Positions 23,719 to 30,527 of a stretch of 30,527 bases of DNA are shown piece after piece. The position numbers and the translations under genes are program-made. The notes under the pieces are model-generated. The model saw nothing but the letters and a program-made list of their open reading frames with translations. It ran no database searches and was not told the DNA's origin. This DNA comes from CAYSWH01 sp964434775 (GTDB lineage: Bacteria; Patescibacteriota; JACMRA01): positions 1 to 30,527 of the forward strand of contig CAYSWH010000020.1 in the NCBI GenBank assembly GCA_964434775.1, given 5' to 3'. Numbering within the stretch: the first letter of the stretch is position 1; each line of letters starts with the position of its first letter.

Positions 23719-24777
23719 CTAATTTTTGAGTTTTTCAGCCATTTGAATAACCTCTCCTTTCTCGTTAACCAGCTCCACAACCATCTTTTCCGGATAAACA
23801 ACTAAGGACAAAAAACCGTGTTTACTATGAGTAAAGACAGTATTTTCATCGGGCTCTTTCACTTCAAAGAATTCGTGACCGCCTCCGGAATTTAACTGCG
23901 AAGTAACACATTCCGGCTTTAACCGATTCAAGTATTCCAAAGCAAAGGCTCCCGAAGCATAAAAATCAACCTCATTTTCACAAAGCAAATCTCCGACAAA
24001 TTGCCTACCTCCCCATTCCGCACCTCTTTTTTCAGCCATTAGACTATTGGTTATTACGGGCATAGTCCCTACCACTACCTGCCATTTTGATTTGTTGGAT
24101 GAAGATAATTCATTTGCAAGCCATTCTTGCTGGCTCGGGCCAAAACCAATAGTTTCACTGTCGGTAAAATAAAAATCAATGTTTTCAAAATCCTTTTCGA
24201 GATAGAAAGTTGAATGGTTAATCCAATTAGTGTCTTTCTTGGCATACTCGAAGTACAAAGTCGGGTCACCCCACCAATCATGATTTCCAACTGTAACGTA
24301 AAAAGGAATATTCTGCAGTTTTTGATATGGTTTTTCAAAACGCTCCTGAAAAAGTGGACTGTCTATCTCCGTTACCCCTTTGGGGGCAAAAATATTTCCG
24401 GTGTGAATAATTGCTCTACAAGAATGTTTATTACAGTAATTAGTAACTCCTGCCGCCAAATCAAAAATTTTCTCCGTATCGTCGGTTACACGAATTGATC
24501 CTAATAAAATATAGCGGTTGCTTTCCGGGTTTTCTTTGACAACGGGTAAATCCTGCAACTTTTCTTGAAACTTTTCTTGATATGCCGATTCTTTTACTGA
24601 ATCACGTTTAAATTCTATTTCCCCTTCTTCCATCAATGCCGGTTTTGCTCCGGCTCCACCGGAATCATTTTCGGCTCTCACAAAGGTTATTAAATAGTGT
24701 CCTCCCAGCAAAAAAAGGACTAAGAAGAAAAGGAAGAGTATATATAAATATTTGTAATGTTTAAGAGTCTCAATCAT
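23719..24777 (-). CDS. Membrane-anchored purple-acid-phosphatase-like protein, metal ligands lost
   Basis: A 352-aa protein with one N-terminal membrane span (about 10-32) and an external calcineurin-like domain (about 85-345). The order of motifs follows tartrate-resistant acid phosphatase (TRAP), but ligands are replaced. The first GDWG is LGSI (92-95), GDNFY is TGNIF (126-130), GNHD (164-167) is kept, GHYPV is GTMPV (237-241), GHDHNLQYL is SGAFALEYL (275-283), and the SGAG position is NSGGG. Of the usual seven ligands only the Asn-His pair of GNHD remains, so a two-metal phosphatase is very unlikely. Four cysteines shared with the paralogue (115, 120, 266, 290) suggest disulfides. A binding or structural role is inferred. 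AAGGA lies six bases before the ATG, and the promoter is at 24804-24832. Confidence 0.8.
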   Translation of the reverse strand: MIETLKHYKYLYILFLFFLVLFLLGGHYLITFVRAENDSGGAGAKPALMEEGEIEFKRDSVKESAYQEKFQEKLQDLPVVKENPESNRYILLGSIRVTDDTEKIFDLAAGVTNYCNKHSCRAIIHTGNIFAPKGVTEIDSPLFQERFEKPYQKLQNIPFYVTVGNHDWWGDPTLYFEYAKKDTNWINHSTFYLEKDFENIDFYFTDSETIGFGPSQQEWLANELSSSNKSKWQVVVGTMPVITNSLMAEKRGAEWGGRQFVGDLLCENEVDFYASGAFALEYLNRLKPECVTSQLNSGGGHEFFEVKEPDENTVFTHSKHGFLSLVVYPEKMVVELVNEKGEVIQMAEKLKN

Positions 24778-24803
24778 TAATATTCCTTAGTTATACTTTA
24801 GAA

Positions 24804-24832
24804 ACTAAACTTTTTTTTACAACTATTGTCAA
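24804..24832 (-). promoter_or_regulatory. Promoter of the 352-aa phosphatase-like gene (23719-24777)
   Basis: On the minus strand TTGACA (24827-24832), 17 bases and TTTAGT (24804-24809); leader of about 20 bases. Confidence 0.6.
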
Positions 24833-24847
24833 TTATTAAATTTAGGC

Positions 24848-24876
24848 TTGACAAAATTTTTGGTTAAGTTTAGCTA
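24848..24876 (+). promoter_or_regulatory. Divergent promoter toward the flavodoxin-like gene
   Basis: TTGACA (24848-24853), 17 bases and TAGCTA (24871-24876). It faces away from 24804-24832 with 15 bases between the two -35 boxes. The transcript would have a leader of about 170 bases before 25055; I see no gene or clear structure in that leader, only a possible 17-codon frame at 24959. Confidence 0.5.
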
Positions 24877-25054
24877 CTTACACAAACTTTCGTATATAAA
24901 AAATTAAACCTTCGCAATTTTACGACACCTTAAATTGAATATTGCCACAATAACAAAAATGCGCTACATTAGAGCACCGACTAATAAGACTATGATTATA
25001 ATTATTTTGTAGGATTACTTAACGAAATTTTTATTAAACCTTTAAGTATTTTGT

Positions 25055-25564
25055 ATGAAAGCAATTGTCATCTATCAGAACCATCATTCGACTACTGAAG
25101 AGTACGCTCTTTCAATTGCTAAAGAGCTTAATTGTGAAATTTATCTAAGTGAAAAGGTAACTAAAAAGGTTCTTGAGTCCTGCGATATTCTGGTATTCGG
25201 TTCTCCAATTTACGGCTGCTTCCTCGACGGTTTAAGTTTTCTCAAAACACACTGGAATAGAATTAAAAACAAGGAGGTGGTCATATTCTCTGTAACCTCT
25301 GATAGTGAAGAGACTCCTAACATAAAAAAATCGTATCAAATGATACCTTGTTCGATTAAAAACAAAGTCAAATATTTTAAATTAAGTGAAACTGATAATA
25401 ATCTGCTTGACCTTAGCCATCAACTATTCTCAACCTTCTTTAAAAACAGTTGGAACAAGCATTACACAGTCTCTTCAAGGAGAATTTCTAGAATTGTGCA
25501 GTACATCAATTCTCTAAAGAAAAAAGAGTTAGAACCTGCCAACAAAAAAGCCGGCCAAATATAG
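25055..25564 (+). CDS. Flavodoxin-like protein
   Basis: A 169-aa protein whose first ~100 residues follow the flavodoxin fold: strand 1 KAIVIYQ, a Ser/Thr phosphate loop (NHHSTTEEYA, 9-18), DILVFGSPIYGCFLDGL (44-60) and EVVIFSVTS (74-82). GSPIYG with a following Leu-rich helix is typical of the flavodoxin domain in HemG-type protoporphyrinogen oxidases and related small FMN proteins. The FMN loop is not the classic T-x-T-G-x-T, so cofactor binding is uncertain. The C-terminal part is basic and Lys-rich. It lies between the two phosphatase-like genes on the opposite strand. The last codons double as the terminator of the minus-strand neighbour. Confidence 0.72.
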   Translation: MKAIVIYQNHHSTTEEYALSIAKELNCEIYLSEKVTKKVLESCDILVFGSPIYGCFLDGLSFLKTHWNRIKNKEVVIFSVTSDSEETPNIKKSYQMIPCSIKNKVKYFKLSETDNNLLDLSHQLFSTFFKNSWNKHYTVSSRRISRIVQYINSLKKKELEPANKKAGQI

Positions 25565-25569
25565 CCGGC
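25544..25569 (-). terminator. Rho-independent terminator of the 25604-26662 gene
   Basis: Read on the minus strand: GCCGGC (25564-25569), a short loop, GCCGGC (25550-25555), then a run of six T. It lies 35 bases after the stop of the phosphatase-like gene and inside the last codons of the opposite-strand flavodoxin-like gene. Confidence 0.85.
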
Positions 25570-25603
25570 AGTAATTTCTAATATCAACCTAAAGAAAGAC
25601 TTA

Positions 25604-26662
25604 TTATTTCTCCTTTTGATAAGATTCAACTACTTGACCGTCATGGTTTACCATTTCAATAGTCAAAGTATTTGCCGAAGGCTTTATAACCACAAACCCA
25701 TGCTGACTTTCGGAAAAAACAGTATTCTCGGTTTTGTCACCTACGGTTAAAGTATCTCTTCCGCCTCCTCCGGAATTAATTTGGGATGTAGAGCAGCCGT
25801 CTTCCAATTCTTTAAAATATTCCAGAGCAAAAATACCTGAAGCATATACGTCTGCCTGGTTTTCACAAAGAATTCCCGGTAATGCATCTTTTGCTCCCCA
25901 CTCCATTTTGCTTTTACTGGCCATTACATTTGTTAGTAAAGGTTTCATTCCTACAACAATGCTCCATTCTGATTTATCCGCCTGTTCCAACTCAGAAGCC
26001 AGCCATTTCATTTGTTCACTTTCAGTATCTGCCGTTAATCCTTGAGAGTCAGTGATAATGAAGTTTATTTCGTCATAATCAGTAACACTGTAATATCTGG
26101 AAGGCATTTTCCAATTCTCTCTCACTTGTGCATACTCGATATAGGAATCAGGATTTCCTAAATAGTCATGATTTCCTAAAGAAATGTAGAACGGTATATT
26201 TTCCAACTTTTGGTAAGGTACTTCAAATCGAGTTTCAAAAACCGGATCTTCGACATTTTGTGCACCCTTGGTTGCCAAAACATTACCGGTATGAATAATC
26301 GCCCGACAGCCGTTTTCTTGGCAATACTTGGTCAAACCGGCCGCCACTTTGTATTTATTTTCAGTACCTGTTCTTGTTGCTCCAAGTAAAACATAATTAT
26401 TGCCGGTTTCGTCAGCCGGTACTGTTTCTAAACCGGAAACCATCTCGACAAACTCAGGCAAATCCTCGGGAACGTCTTCACTGTTTTTCTTTTTTTCTTG
26501 AGATGCAGTTTCTGTCTCGCCCAAAACCTCAGGCTTAGAATTATTACTTGCAAAGTCACCAGATTGGGTTGTAACAAAAAAGTAGCTCCCGACTATTCCA
26601 GTTACTGATACAGCCACTACTACTACAAGGGCCCATAAACTTATATAACCTTTACTTTCCAT
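25604..26662 (-). CDS. Second membrane-anchored phosphatase-like protein, metal ligands lost
   Basis: A 352-aa paralogue of the protein at 23719-24777, identical in length. One membrane span (about 8-30) is followed by a charged linker (45-85) and the calcineurin-like domain. The same ligand positions are replaced: LGAT (93-96), TGNVL (125-129), GNHD retained (163-166), GMKPL (238-242) and SGIFALEYF (275-283). The motif CRAIIHTGN (119-127) and four cysteines (114, 119, 266, 290) are shared with its paralogue, showing that the changed residues are conserved rather than random decay. The catalytic core has probably been reused for binding in the envelope. AAGGA lies 12 bases before the ATG. A strong terminator follows at 25544-25569. 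Confidence 0.8.
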   Translation of the reverse strand: MESKGYISLWALVVVVAVSVTGIVGSYFFVTTQSGDFASNNSKPEVLGETETASQEKKKNSEDVPEDLPEFVEMVSGLETVPADETGNNYVLLGATRTGTENKYKVAAGLTKYCQENGCRAIIHTGNVLATKGAQNVEDPVFETRFEVPYQKLENIPFYISLGNHDYLGNPDSYIEYAQVRENWKMPSRYYSVTDYDEINFIITDSQGLTADTESEQMKWLASELEQADKSEWSIVVGMKPLLTNVMASKSKMEWGAKDALPGILCENQADVYASGIFALEYFKELEDGCSTSQINSGGGGRDTLTVGDKTENTVFSESQHGFVVIKPSANTLTIEMVNHDGQVVESYQKEK

Positions 26663-26879
26663 ACTAAATATACTTCCTTAATTAAAACTAAACATTATTA
26701 CGATTAATTATTTTAAATTATTTTATTGAAATAGTAAAGATGTTTATTTATAAGGCTTAATTCCTTATTCAGAACTGTTATTACTGTTAACTTTTGATAT
26801 TTACGTTTTAATTGGTATACATTCTAAACATTTTAACTATAAAATTACAACAAAGCAGGATTTACTTGTTAAGCTTTTA

Positions 26880-26907
26880 TTGACAATTATGCTGATAGAT
26901 TTAATAA
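26880..26907 (+). promoter_or_regulatory. Candidate promoter of the aminotransferase gene
   Basis: TTGACA (26880-26885), 16 bases and TAATAA (26902-26907). The inferred transcript start near 26914 would leave about seven bases before the ATG at 26921 or 25 before the ATG at 26939. The rest of 26663-26879 shows no gene. Confidence 0.45.
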
Positions 26908-26920
26908 ATAAACATTTTTA

Positions 26921-28087
26921 ATGTTCATGCAAACAATTATGACGAATATTTCAAGTAGCCTAAAAAAGATCACTCCTCCTAGTTCCGTGGTTTTAAGCAA
27001 CCAAATTTATCAAATGAGACAAGAAGGAAAAGACGTAGTTTCTCTAGCTCTTGGAGAGGCTTATTTTGACATGCCACTCAAATCCTTCGAAAATCTAAAA
27101 TTTCCGGAAAGTTATCACTACTCGCCGGCAAGAGGGGTGGATAGATTAAGAACAAAGTTAGCCGATTATTTTGTAAAAGAATATCAAACAACATTTGATC
27201 CGGACTCTCAGATAGTAATCACCGCCGGCTCCAAAATTGCTATTTACATGATTTTTTTGGCTCTGCTTGACCAAGGTGACGAAGTAATTATTCCGGAGCC
27301 TTATTGGGTGAGTTATACTGAACAGGCTAAACTGGTTGGAGGTAAGCCGGTAACTATACCCTACACAGAGGAAGTAAAAAATTATGAGAAATACATATCA
27401 GAAAAAACCAAATGCCTGGTTATCAATAATCCGAATAACCCACAAGGCAAAATTTATTCAAAAGAAGAGCTTGAGTATCTTTTGGAGCTAGCTAGAAAAC
27501 ATGATTTCTATATTCTTTCAGATGAGGCTTACAGTGATTTTGTACTGGAAGAAGGTAAGTTCCATTGCTTTGGTAAACTTGATCCAACTTTTAAGAACAC
27601 TATTGTAGTTAACTCCATGTCCAAAAATTTTGGTATGTCCGGCTGGCGTATCGGCTATGCAATCACCAATGAAAATTTGAGCAAGGAATTACTCATGCTT
27701 AATCAGCATTTAATTACCAATGCACCTACTATTTTACAATATTATTTGGCTGAATATTTTGAAGAAATTGTAGAAAATAACAGACCTCAAATTATTGAAG
27801 TGGTCAAAAAAAGACAGAGAATAGCTGGTTTTATGGATGAAATTGGCTTGAAATATTTACCTGGAGAAGCTACTTTTTACTTCATGGTTTCTATCGAAGA
27901 ATCAAAATTAAAATCAAATGATTTTGGAGATAAATTACTTAACGATTACCTTGTTTCTGTAGTACCGGGAATTGGATTCGGTAAATCTTGTGATAGACTT
28001 GTAAGAGTTGGAGTTGGAAGTGAATCGGAAGAAAGGATTAAAATAGCTCTGGAGGCCATGAAACAGTTAATAGACAAAACAGCCTAA
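26921..28087 (+). CDS. Class I/II aminotransferase, aspartate aminotransferase-like
   Basis: A PLP enzyme moving amino groups between amino and keto acids, probably aspartate or aromatic substrates. The 388-aa length is normal. Fold type I landmarks are complete: the substrate Gly motif SLALGEAYFDMP (41-52), SPARGVDRLR (68-77), NNPNNPQGK (169-177), DEAY (201-204), the PLP lysine K235 in NSMSKNFGMSGWRIGYA (231-247) and R243. SLALGE replaces the more usual SLGxGEPDF. The family normally starts at a residue matching codon 7 (MTNISSSLKKI), so the ATG at 26939 is an equally good start. It stands alone. The exact substrate cannot be settled by sequence inspection. Confidence 0.92.
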   Translation: MFMQTIMTNISSSLKKITPPSSVVLSNQIYQMRQEGKDVVSLALGEAYFDMPLKSFENLKFPESYHYSPARGVDRLRTKLADYFVKEYQTTFDPDSQIVITAGSKIAIYMIFLALLDQGDEVIIPEPYWVSYTEQAKLVGGKPVTIPYTEEVKNYEKYISEKTKCLVINNPNNPQGKIYSKEELEYLLELARKHDFYILSDEAYSDFVLEEGKFHCFGKLDPTFKNTIVVNSMSKNFGMSGWRIGYAITNENLSKELLMLNQHLITNAPTILQYYLAEYFEEIVENNRPQIIEVVKKRQRIAGFMDEIGLKYLPGEATFYFMVSIEESKLKSNDFGDKLLNDYLVSVVPGIGFGKSCDRLVRVGVGSESEERIKIALEAMKQLIDKTA

Positions 28088-28134
28088 ACTTTTGAGTTTG
28101 ATAAGAAAAACAGTCAAACAGTATCTCTTTTAAT

Positions 28135-28420
28135 TTATAGCTAACCCCTCTTAAATCTAGACATTTCCATATTTTTCTCCGTCACTTGCCAACCCGTCTT
28201 CCTGAATTTGCTATCCCGCCATCCTGAATTTATTCGTATCAAATACCTCGCCGCTTGCGGCAGAGGGCCGCAAAACACTGTTTCGGGTCCAGTGGCTATT
28301 CTGGGGTTTGATACCAACAGGGGCTAGTGCGTTGTGGGGATTCATTTCAGGATCTATTCGAAGAGATGCCGAAACAAGTTCGCCGTTACAGGTGTATAGG
28401 TTATATTCGGATAGACTATA
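28135..28420 (-). repeat. Dispersed modular repeat element, copy B with GC-rich insert
   Basis: The reverse-complement counterpart of 5987-6193. The 29-base head is at 28392-28420, the GAACTTGTTTCGG segment follows, and two 22-base units (ATTCAGGATGGC..., ATTCAGGAAGAC...), GTGACGGAG, GGAAATGTCTAG (28157-28168) and TTAGCTATAAA close it. Relative to copy A it contains about 104 extra, GC-rich bases (28236-28339) in the middle of the core palindrome, flanked by ATTC on both sides. Confidence 0.85.
28236..28339. mobile_element. GC-rich insert inside repeat copy B
   Basis: About 104 bases absent from copy A, with ATTC at 28232-28235 and 28340-28343 as a possible target duplication. GTATCAAA (28236-28243) is repeated inverted at 28307-28314, and a GCCGC/GCGGC hairpin lies between. 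It is too short to encode anything. It may be a tiny non-autonomous element or a structural arm of the repeat that copy A has lost. Confidence 0.4.
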
Positions 28421-28448
28421 ATAATCAGTTCTACACAGTAAATTAATT

Positions 28449-29174
28449 CTACTTCTTTCCGGTAGCAAGTTTCCTGGTAGTTTCTCTGACGGCGATAGCA
28501 GGTAAATTTTCTTTATTTAGATTTACATAAACTTCAATATCATTTCGAAAATTTGTCACTCCGCTACGGAGCAACCAAGAAATTGCCTTAGTGATTAAGA
28601 TGCTCTTTTCTGAGGATAAAGACTCGATATTATGCAAAGCTTTTTTAACCAGCCTTTGATCCCGACTTTTCCTTAACGGACCGGTTAAGAAAACCAGACT
28701 AGCTCGTCTTTTATTGATATTTGGTGATTTATTCAATTTATCTAAAAACAGTTCCCATTCTTGCCAACTTTGCAATATCTCCTCCACGGTAAAAACTGAT
28801 TGGCAAAGAGAATCGACCTGAGCCCACCCCTTTAAATTATTTAGCCAGTAATCTAAATTATCTGTTGAAACCTGCTTTCTTAATTCCTTGTGAAGGGATA
28901 ATATTTCTCCGATTAATAATTTTTCTTCGTAGTAATCTCCATTAGATAGAGAATCTAGAAGAGAGATCAAATCATCTGCATCCCTTAATTTATTATTTTT
29001 AAAGTAGTCCTTAACAAGTTGCCTTATTGCGGGAATTGGTAGACCAAAACTAGGATCCTTACTTCCCAAATACTTCTGAAGATCGGAGAATTTAGATTGA
29101 TATTTTTCAAAAGATTTTCCTTCAAGTAGTACAAGTAAATTTTTATGATGGGGATTATCTGTCATTTTTTTCAA
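28449..29174 (-). CDS. AlkD-like DNA alkylation repair protein (HEAT-repeat glycosylase)
   Basis: AlkD family proteins remove alkylated purines (N3-methyladenine, N7-methylguanine) from DNA using a curved HEAT-repeat fold. The 241-aa all-helical protein has the expected marks: FGLPIPAIRQLVKDYFK near the N-terminus (43-59), W117 and D121 in GWAQVDSLC (the Bacillus AlkD W109/D113 spacing), R156 in NKRRASLVFL and the late AISWLLR (197-203). Its length is normal. The start overlaps the end of coaBC by 20 bases, so the two genes are probably cotranscribed and translation may be coupled. The ATG at 29174 and an ATG three codons later are both possible. Repeat copy B begins 28 bases after the stop. 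Confidence 0.88.
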   Translation of the reverse strand: MKKMTDNPHHKNLLVLLEGKSFEKYQSKFSDLQKYLGSKDPSFGLPIPAIRQLVKDYFKNNKLRDADDLISLLDSLSNGDYYEEKLLIGEILSLHKELRKQVSTDNLDYWLNNLKGWAQVDSLCQSVFTVEEILQSWQEWELFLDKLNKSPNINKRRASLVFLTGPLRKSRDQRLVKKALHNIESLSSEKSILITKAISWLLRSGVTNFRNDIEVYVNLNKENLPAIAVRETTRKLATGKK

Positions 29175-30357
29175 GTTCTTCTACCACAACATTTAAAATA
29201 TCCAGTGCCAAGTCTTTTTTTAGTTTTTCCTCCAATTCATAACGATTTCCGTGTTTATCCAAAATAATCGCCGCATTGGTTTCACTGCCCATTCCCTGTA
29301 CATTATTTAAGACGATGAAGTCCAAATTTTTCTTTTCCAGTTTATTTTTGGCATTTTCAATATGATTTTCCGTTTCCAAGGCAAACCCTACAAATAACTG
29401 CTCAGGTTTTTTCTTCTGACCAACATCTTTCAAAATGTCCTTGGTTTTTTTAAATTTGATGACCAATTCTTCATCATCTTTCTTGATTTTTTCTTTGGAT
29501 ATTTCCGTCGGTGAGTAGTCGGCCACAGCGGCCGCAAAGATACCAATATCGTAATTTTCTATTCTGCTGGTAGTCTCGAGGTACATCCCGTCAGCAGTTT
29601 TTACCTTTATCACTTCAAAAGGAAGACCGCTCAAATCTTGATGAGTAGGTCCGGAAATTAAAGTTACTTCGGCTCCCATTTGATACGCAGCCTTAGCTAA
29701 AGCCAGACCTGTTTTGCCTGTTGATTGGTTGGTTAATATCCTCACAGGATCCAAAGGTTCGGCTGTAGGACCGGAAGTAATCAGAATTTTTTTGCCGATC
29801 AATTTATTGTCCAGCTCCAAGAAATTATTCACCTCATCAACAATTTTTTCCGGCTCCAAAAGTCTCCCCTGCCCTTTCAGACCACTAGCCAGTTCACCGG
29901 TTTCAGGTAAAAGGATTTTGTTTCCTATGGATTTAAGACTTTCCAAATTACGCTTAATTGCCGGATGTTGCCACATATTCAAGTCCATTGAAGGACAAAC
30001 AAACACCGGACAATCACAGGAAAAATAAACCGAAGTCAGAGCATTGTCGCTCACTCCGTTAGCTAGTTTGGAAATGGTATTCATGGTAGCCGGAGCAACA
30101 ATCATCAGATCCGCTTCCTTGGAAAGTTGGACATGAGGCACCATGTTCTCGGTATTAAAATTTGACCAAAGGTTGGTGAATACCTGATTTTTGGATAAGA
30201 CCTTGAAGGTTAAGGGTGTGACGAACCTCTCGGCAGTCTTGGTCATTACAACCTGTACCTGAGCCCCTTCCTTTACCAGAAGCCTGACTAAATAAACACT
30301 TTTGTAAGCTGCTATTCCTCCGCAAACACCGACAATTATTTTTCTTCCGTTTAACAT
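29155..30357 (-). CDS. coaBC: Bifunctional CoaBC: phosphopantothenoylcysteine decarboxylase / phosphopantothenate-cysteine ligase
   Basis: Makes 4'-phosphopantetheine on the way to coenzyme A. The CoaC (flavoprotein) half, residues 1-185, has GGIAAYKS (13-20), the catalytic H75 in PHVQLSKEAD and the PxMNxxMW region as PSMDLNMW (122-129). The CoaB half, about 188-400, has ITSGPTAEPLDPVRILTNQSTGKTG, AAAVADYSP and KIKK. Two CoaC residues differ from E. coli: N125 is Asp, and the flap Cys158 is Ser in ELASGLKGQGRL. I recall the same pair (PAMDLDM, ELASGL) in Bacteroidetes CoaBC, so this may be a functional variant. The 400-aa length is normal. It overlaps the alkD-like gene by 20 bases. No clear promoter -10 was found behind a TTGACA near 30405. 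Confidence 0.94.
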   Translation of the reverse strand: MLNGRKIIVGVCGGIAAYKSVYLVRLLVKEGAQVQVVMTKTAERFVTPLTFKVLSKNQVFTNLWSNFNTENMVPHVQLSKEADLMIVAPATMNTISKLANGVSDNALTSVYFSCDCPVFVCPSMDLNMWQHPAIKRNLESLKSIGNKILLPETGELASGLKGQGRLLEPEKIVDEVNNFLELDNKLIGKKILITSGPTAEPLDPVRILTNQSTGKTGLALAKAAYQMGAEVTLISGPTHQDLSGLPFEVIKVKTADGMYLETTSRIENYDIGIFAAAVADYSPTEISKEKIKKDDEELVIKFKKTKDILKDVGQKKKPEQLFVGFALETENHIENAKNKLEKKNLDFIVLNNVQGMGSETNAAIILDKHGNRYELEEKLKKDLALDILNVVVEELEKNDR

Positions 30358-30472
30358 ATAGGCTAATTAAAAACAATTCTTGGAAAAAGGCAAGTAGTAA
30401 ATTGTCAAATCGCTAATTTATTTGATTAGAACTGCAGCGCCAACAACACCCTCCAAACTTCAAAACAAACCA

Positions 30473-30527
30473 ATTTGCCAAAACCCTAATTCTAGGATAT
30501 ACTGGGAGCATTCTTAAAAGTTTGTAA
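30473..30527. repeat. Right terminal inverted repeat, 55 bp
   Basis: The exact reverse complement of 1-55; see that entry. The next inward base differs. The intergenic DNA from 30358 to here holds no supported gene. Confidence 0.9.

Larger units (their letters stand above)
28088..28448. other. Intergenic region filled by repeat copy B
   Basis: These 361 bases hold no supported gene. Nearly all of it (28135-28420) is dispersed repeat copy B. The 85-codon minus-strand frame at 28211-28468 is repeat sequence. Confidence 0.75.

Noticed and set aside
24959..25012. A 17-codon frame in the leader of the flavodoxin-like gene
   Set aside because: It is too short, has no start signal, and no regulatory structure around it was visible.
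28211..28468. An 85-codon minus-strand frame
   Set aside because: It lies entirely in dispersed repeat copy B and its GC-rich insert; its residues show no protein-like pattern.
1..30527. Linear plasmid or phage with terminal inverted repeats
   Set aside because: The gene content is chromosomal housekeeping (clpP, coaBC, aroA, purK) with no replication or structural genes, and the 55-bp length fits an assembly k-mer.

Overview
The window looks like one AT-rich bacterial contig carrying ordinary chromosomal genes, tightly packed on both strands. It uses the standard bacterial code: TGA is a real stop, for example at 13223, and ATG, GTG and TTG starts all occur. Most genes have no Shine-Dalgarno sequence. 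Promoters are TTGACA-type boxes a short way upstream of the starts. Small membrane proteins, orphan single-pathway genes and reduced versions of familiar proteins are frequent. This fits Candidate Phyla Radiation (Patescibacteria) genomes best, but there is no rRNA or ribosomal protein to prove it, and the presence of purK, aroA and coaBC is richer than usual for that group. Both ends carry the same 55 bp in inverted orientation. This looks like an assembly-graph boundary at a repeat, so the window is probably a whole contig.

Layout. 142-3193 (+): a membrane-anchored S41 (CtpA-type) protease and exonuclease VII large subunit with an extra helical N-terminal domain. 3240-5743 (-): two overlapping genes of unknown function. 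5744-6306: a structured dispersed repeat (copy A). 6307-7523: a small membrane protein converging on a secreted, C-terminally anchored surface protein. 7691-9754 (+): LepA without its GTPase domain, then a membrane protein of unknown function. 10033-11456: ribose-5-phosphate isomerase B and a PH-like membrane protein. 11596-11919: a frameshifted pseudogene. 12069-13223 (+): a YciC-type COG0523 metal-chaperone GTPase behind a perfect Fur/Zur-like palindrome, followed by repeat copy C acting as a terminator. 13443-15191 (-): a PriA-like protein without Walker A and a PIG-L deacetylase. 15378-18082 (+): ClpP, two small membrane proteins and PurK. 18079-21125 (-): two paralogous anchored surface proteins sharing a Cys-rich 'YWDEEC' domain, one with a perfect 158-bp tandem duplication. 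21251-23567 (-): AroA and a ROK kinase with a degraded zinc motif. 23719-26662: two paralogous tartrate-resistant-phosphatase-like membrane proteins that have lost nearly all metal ligands, flanking a flavodoxin-like gene. 26921-28087 (+): an aspartate-type aminotransferase. 28135-28420: repeat copy B. 28449-30357 (-): an AlkD-like glycosylase overlapping CoaBC.

Themes. Metabolic genes are single pathway steps (shikimate, purine, CoA, pentose phosphate) rather than full operons. A group of anchored extracytoplasmic proteins is spread through the window: the S41 protease, the signal-peptide protein, the YWDEEC pair and the pseudo-phosphatase pair. Several proteins keep a family fold while losing the catalytic part: LepA, PriA-like, the two phosphatase-like proteins and the ROK kinase. 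No complete defence, secretion or mobile system is visible. The most unusual signals are the pseudo-phosphatase pair, the G-domain-less LepA, the YWDEEC proteins and the modular repeat family. No tRNA, rRNA, CRISPR array or transposase gene was seen.
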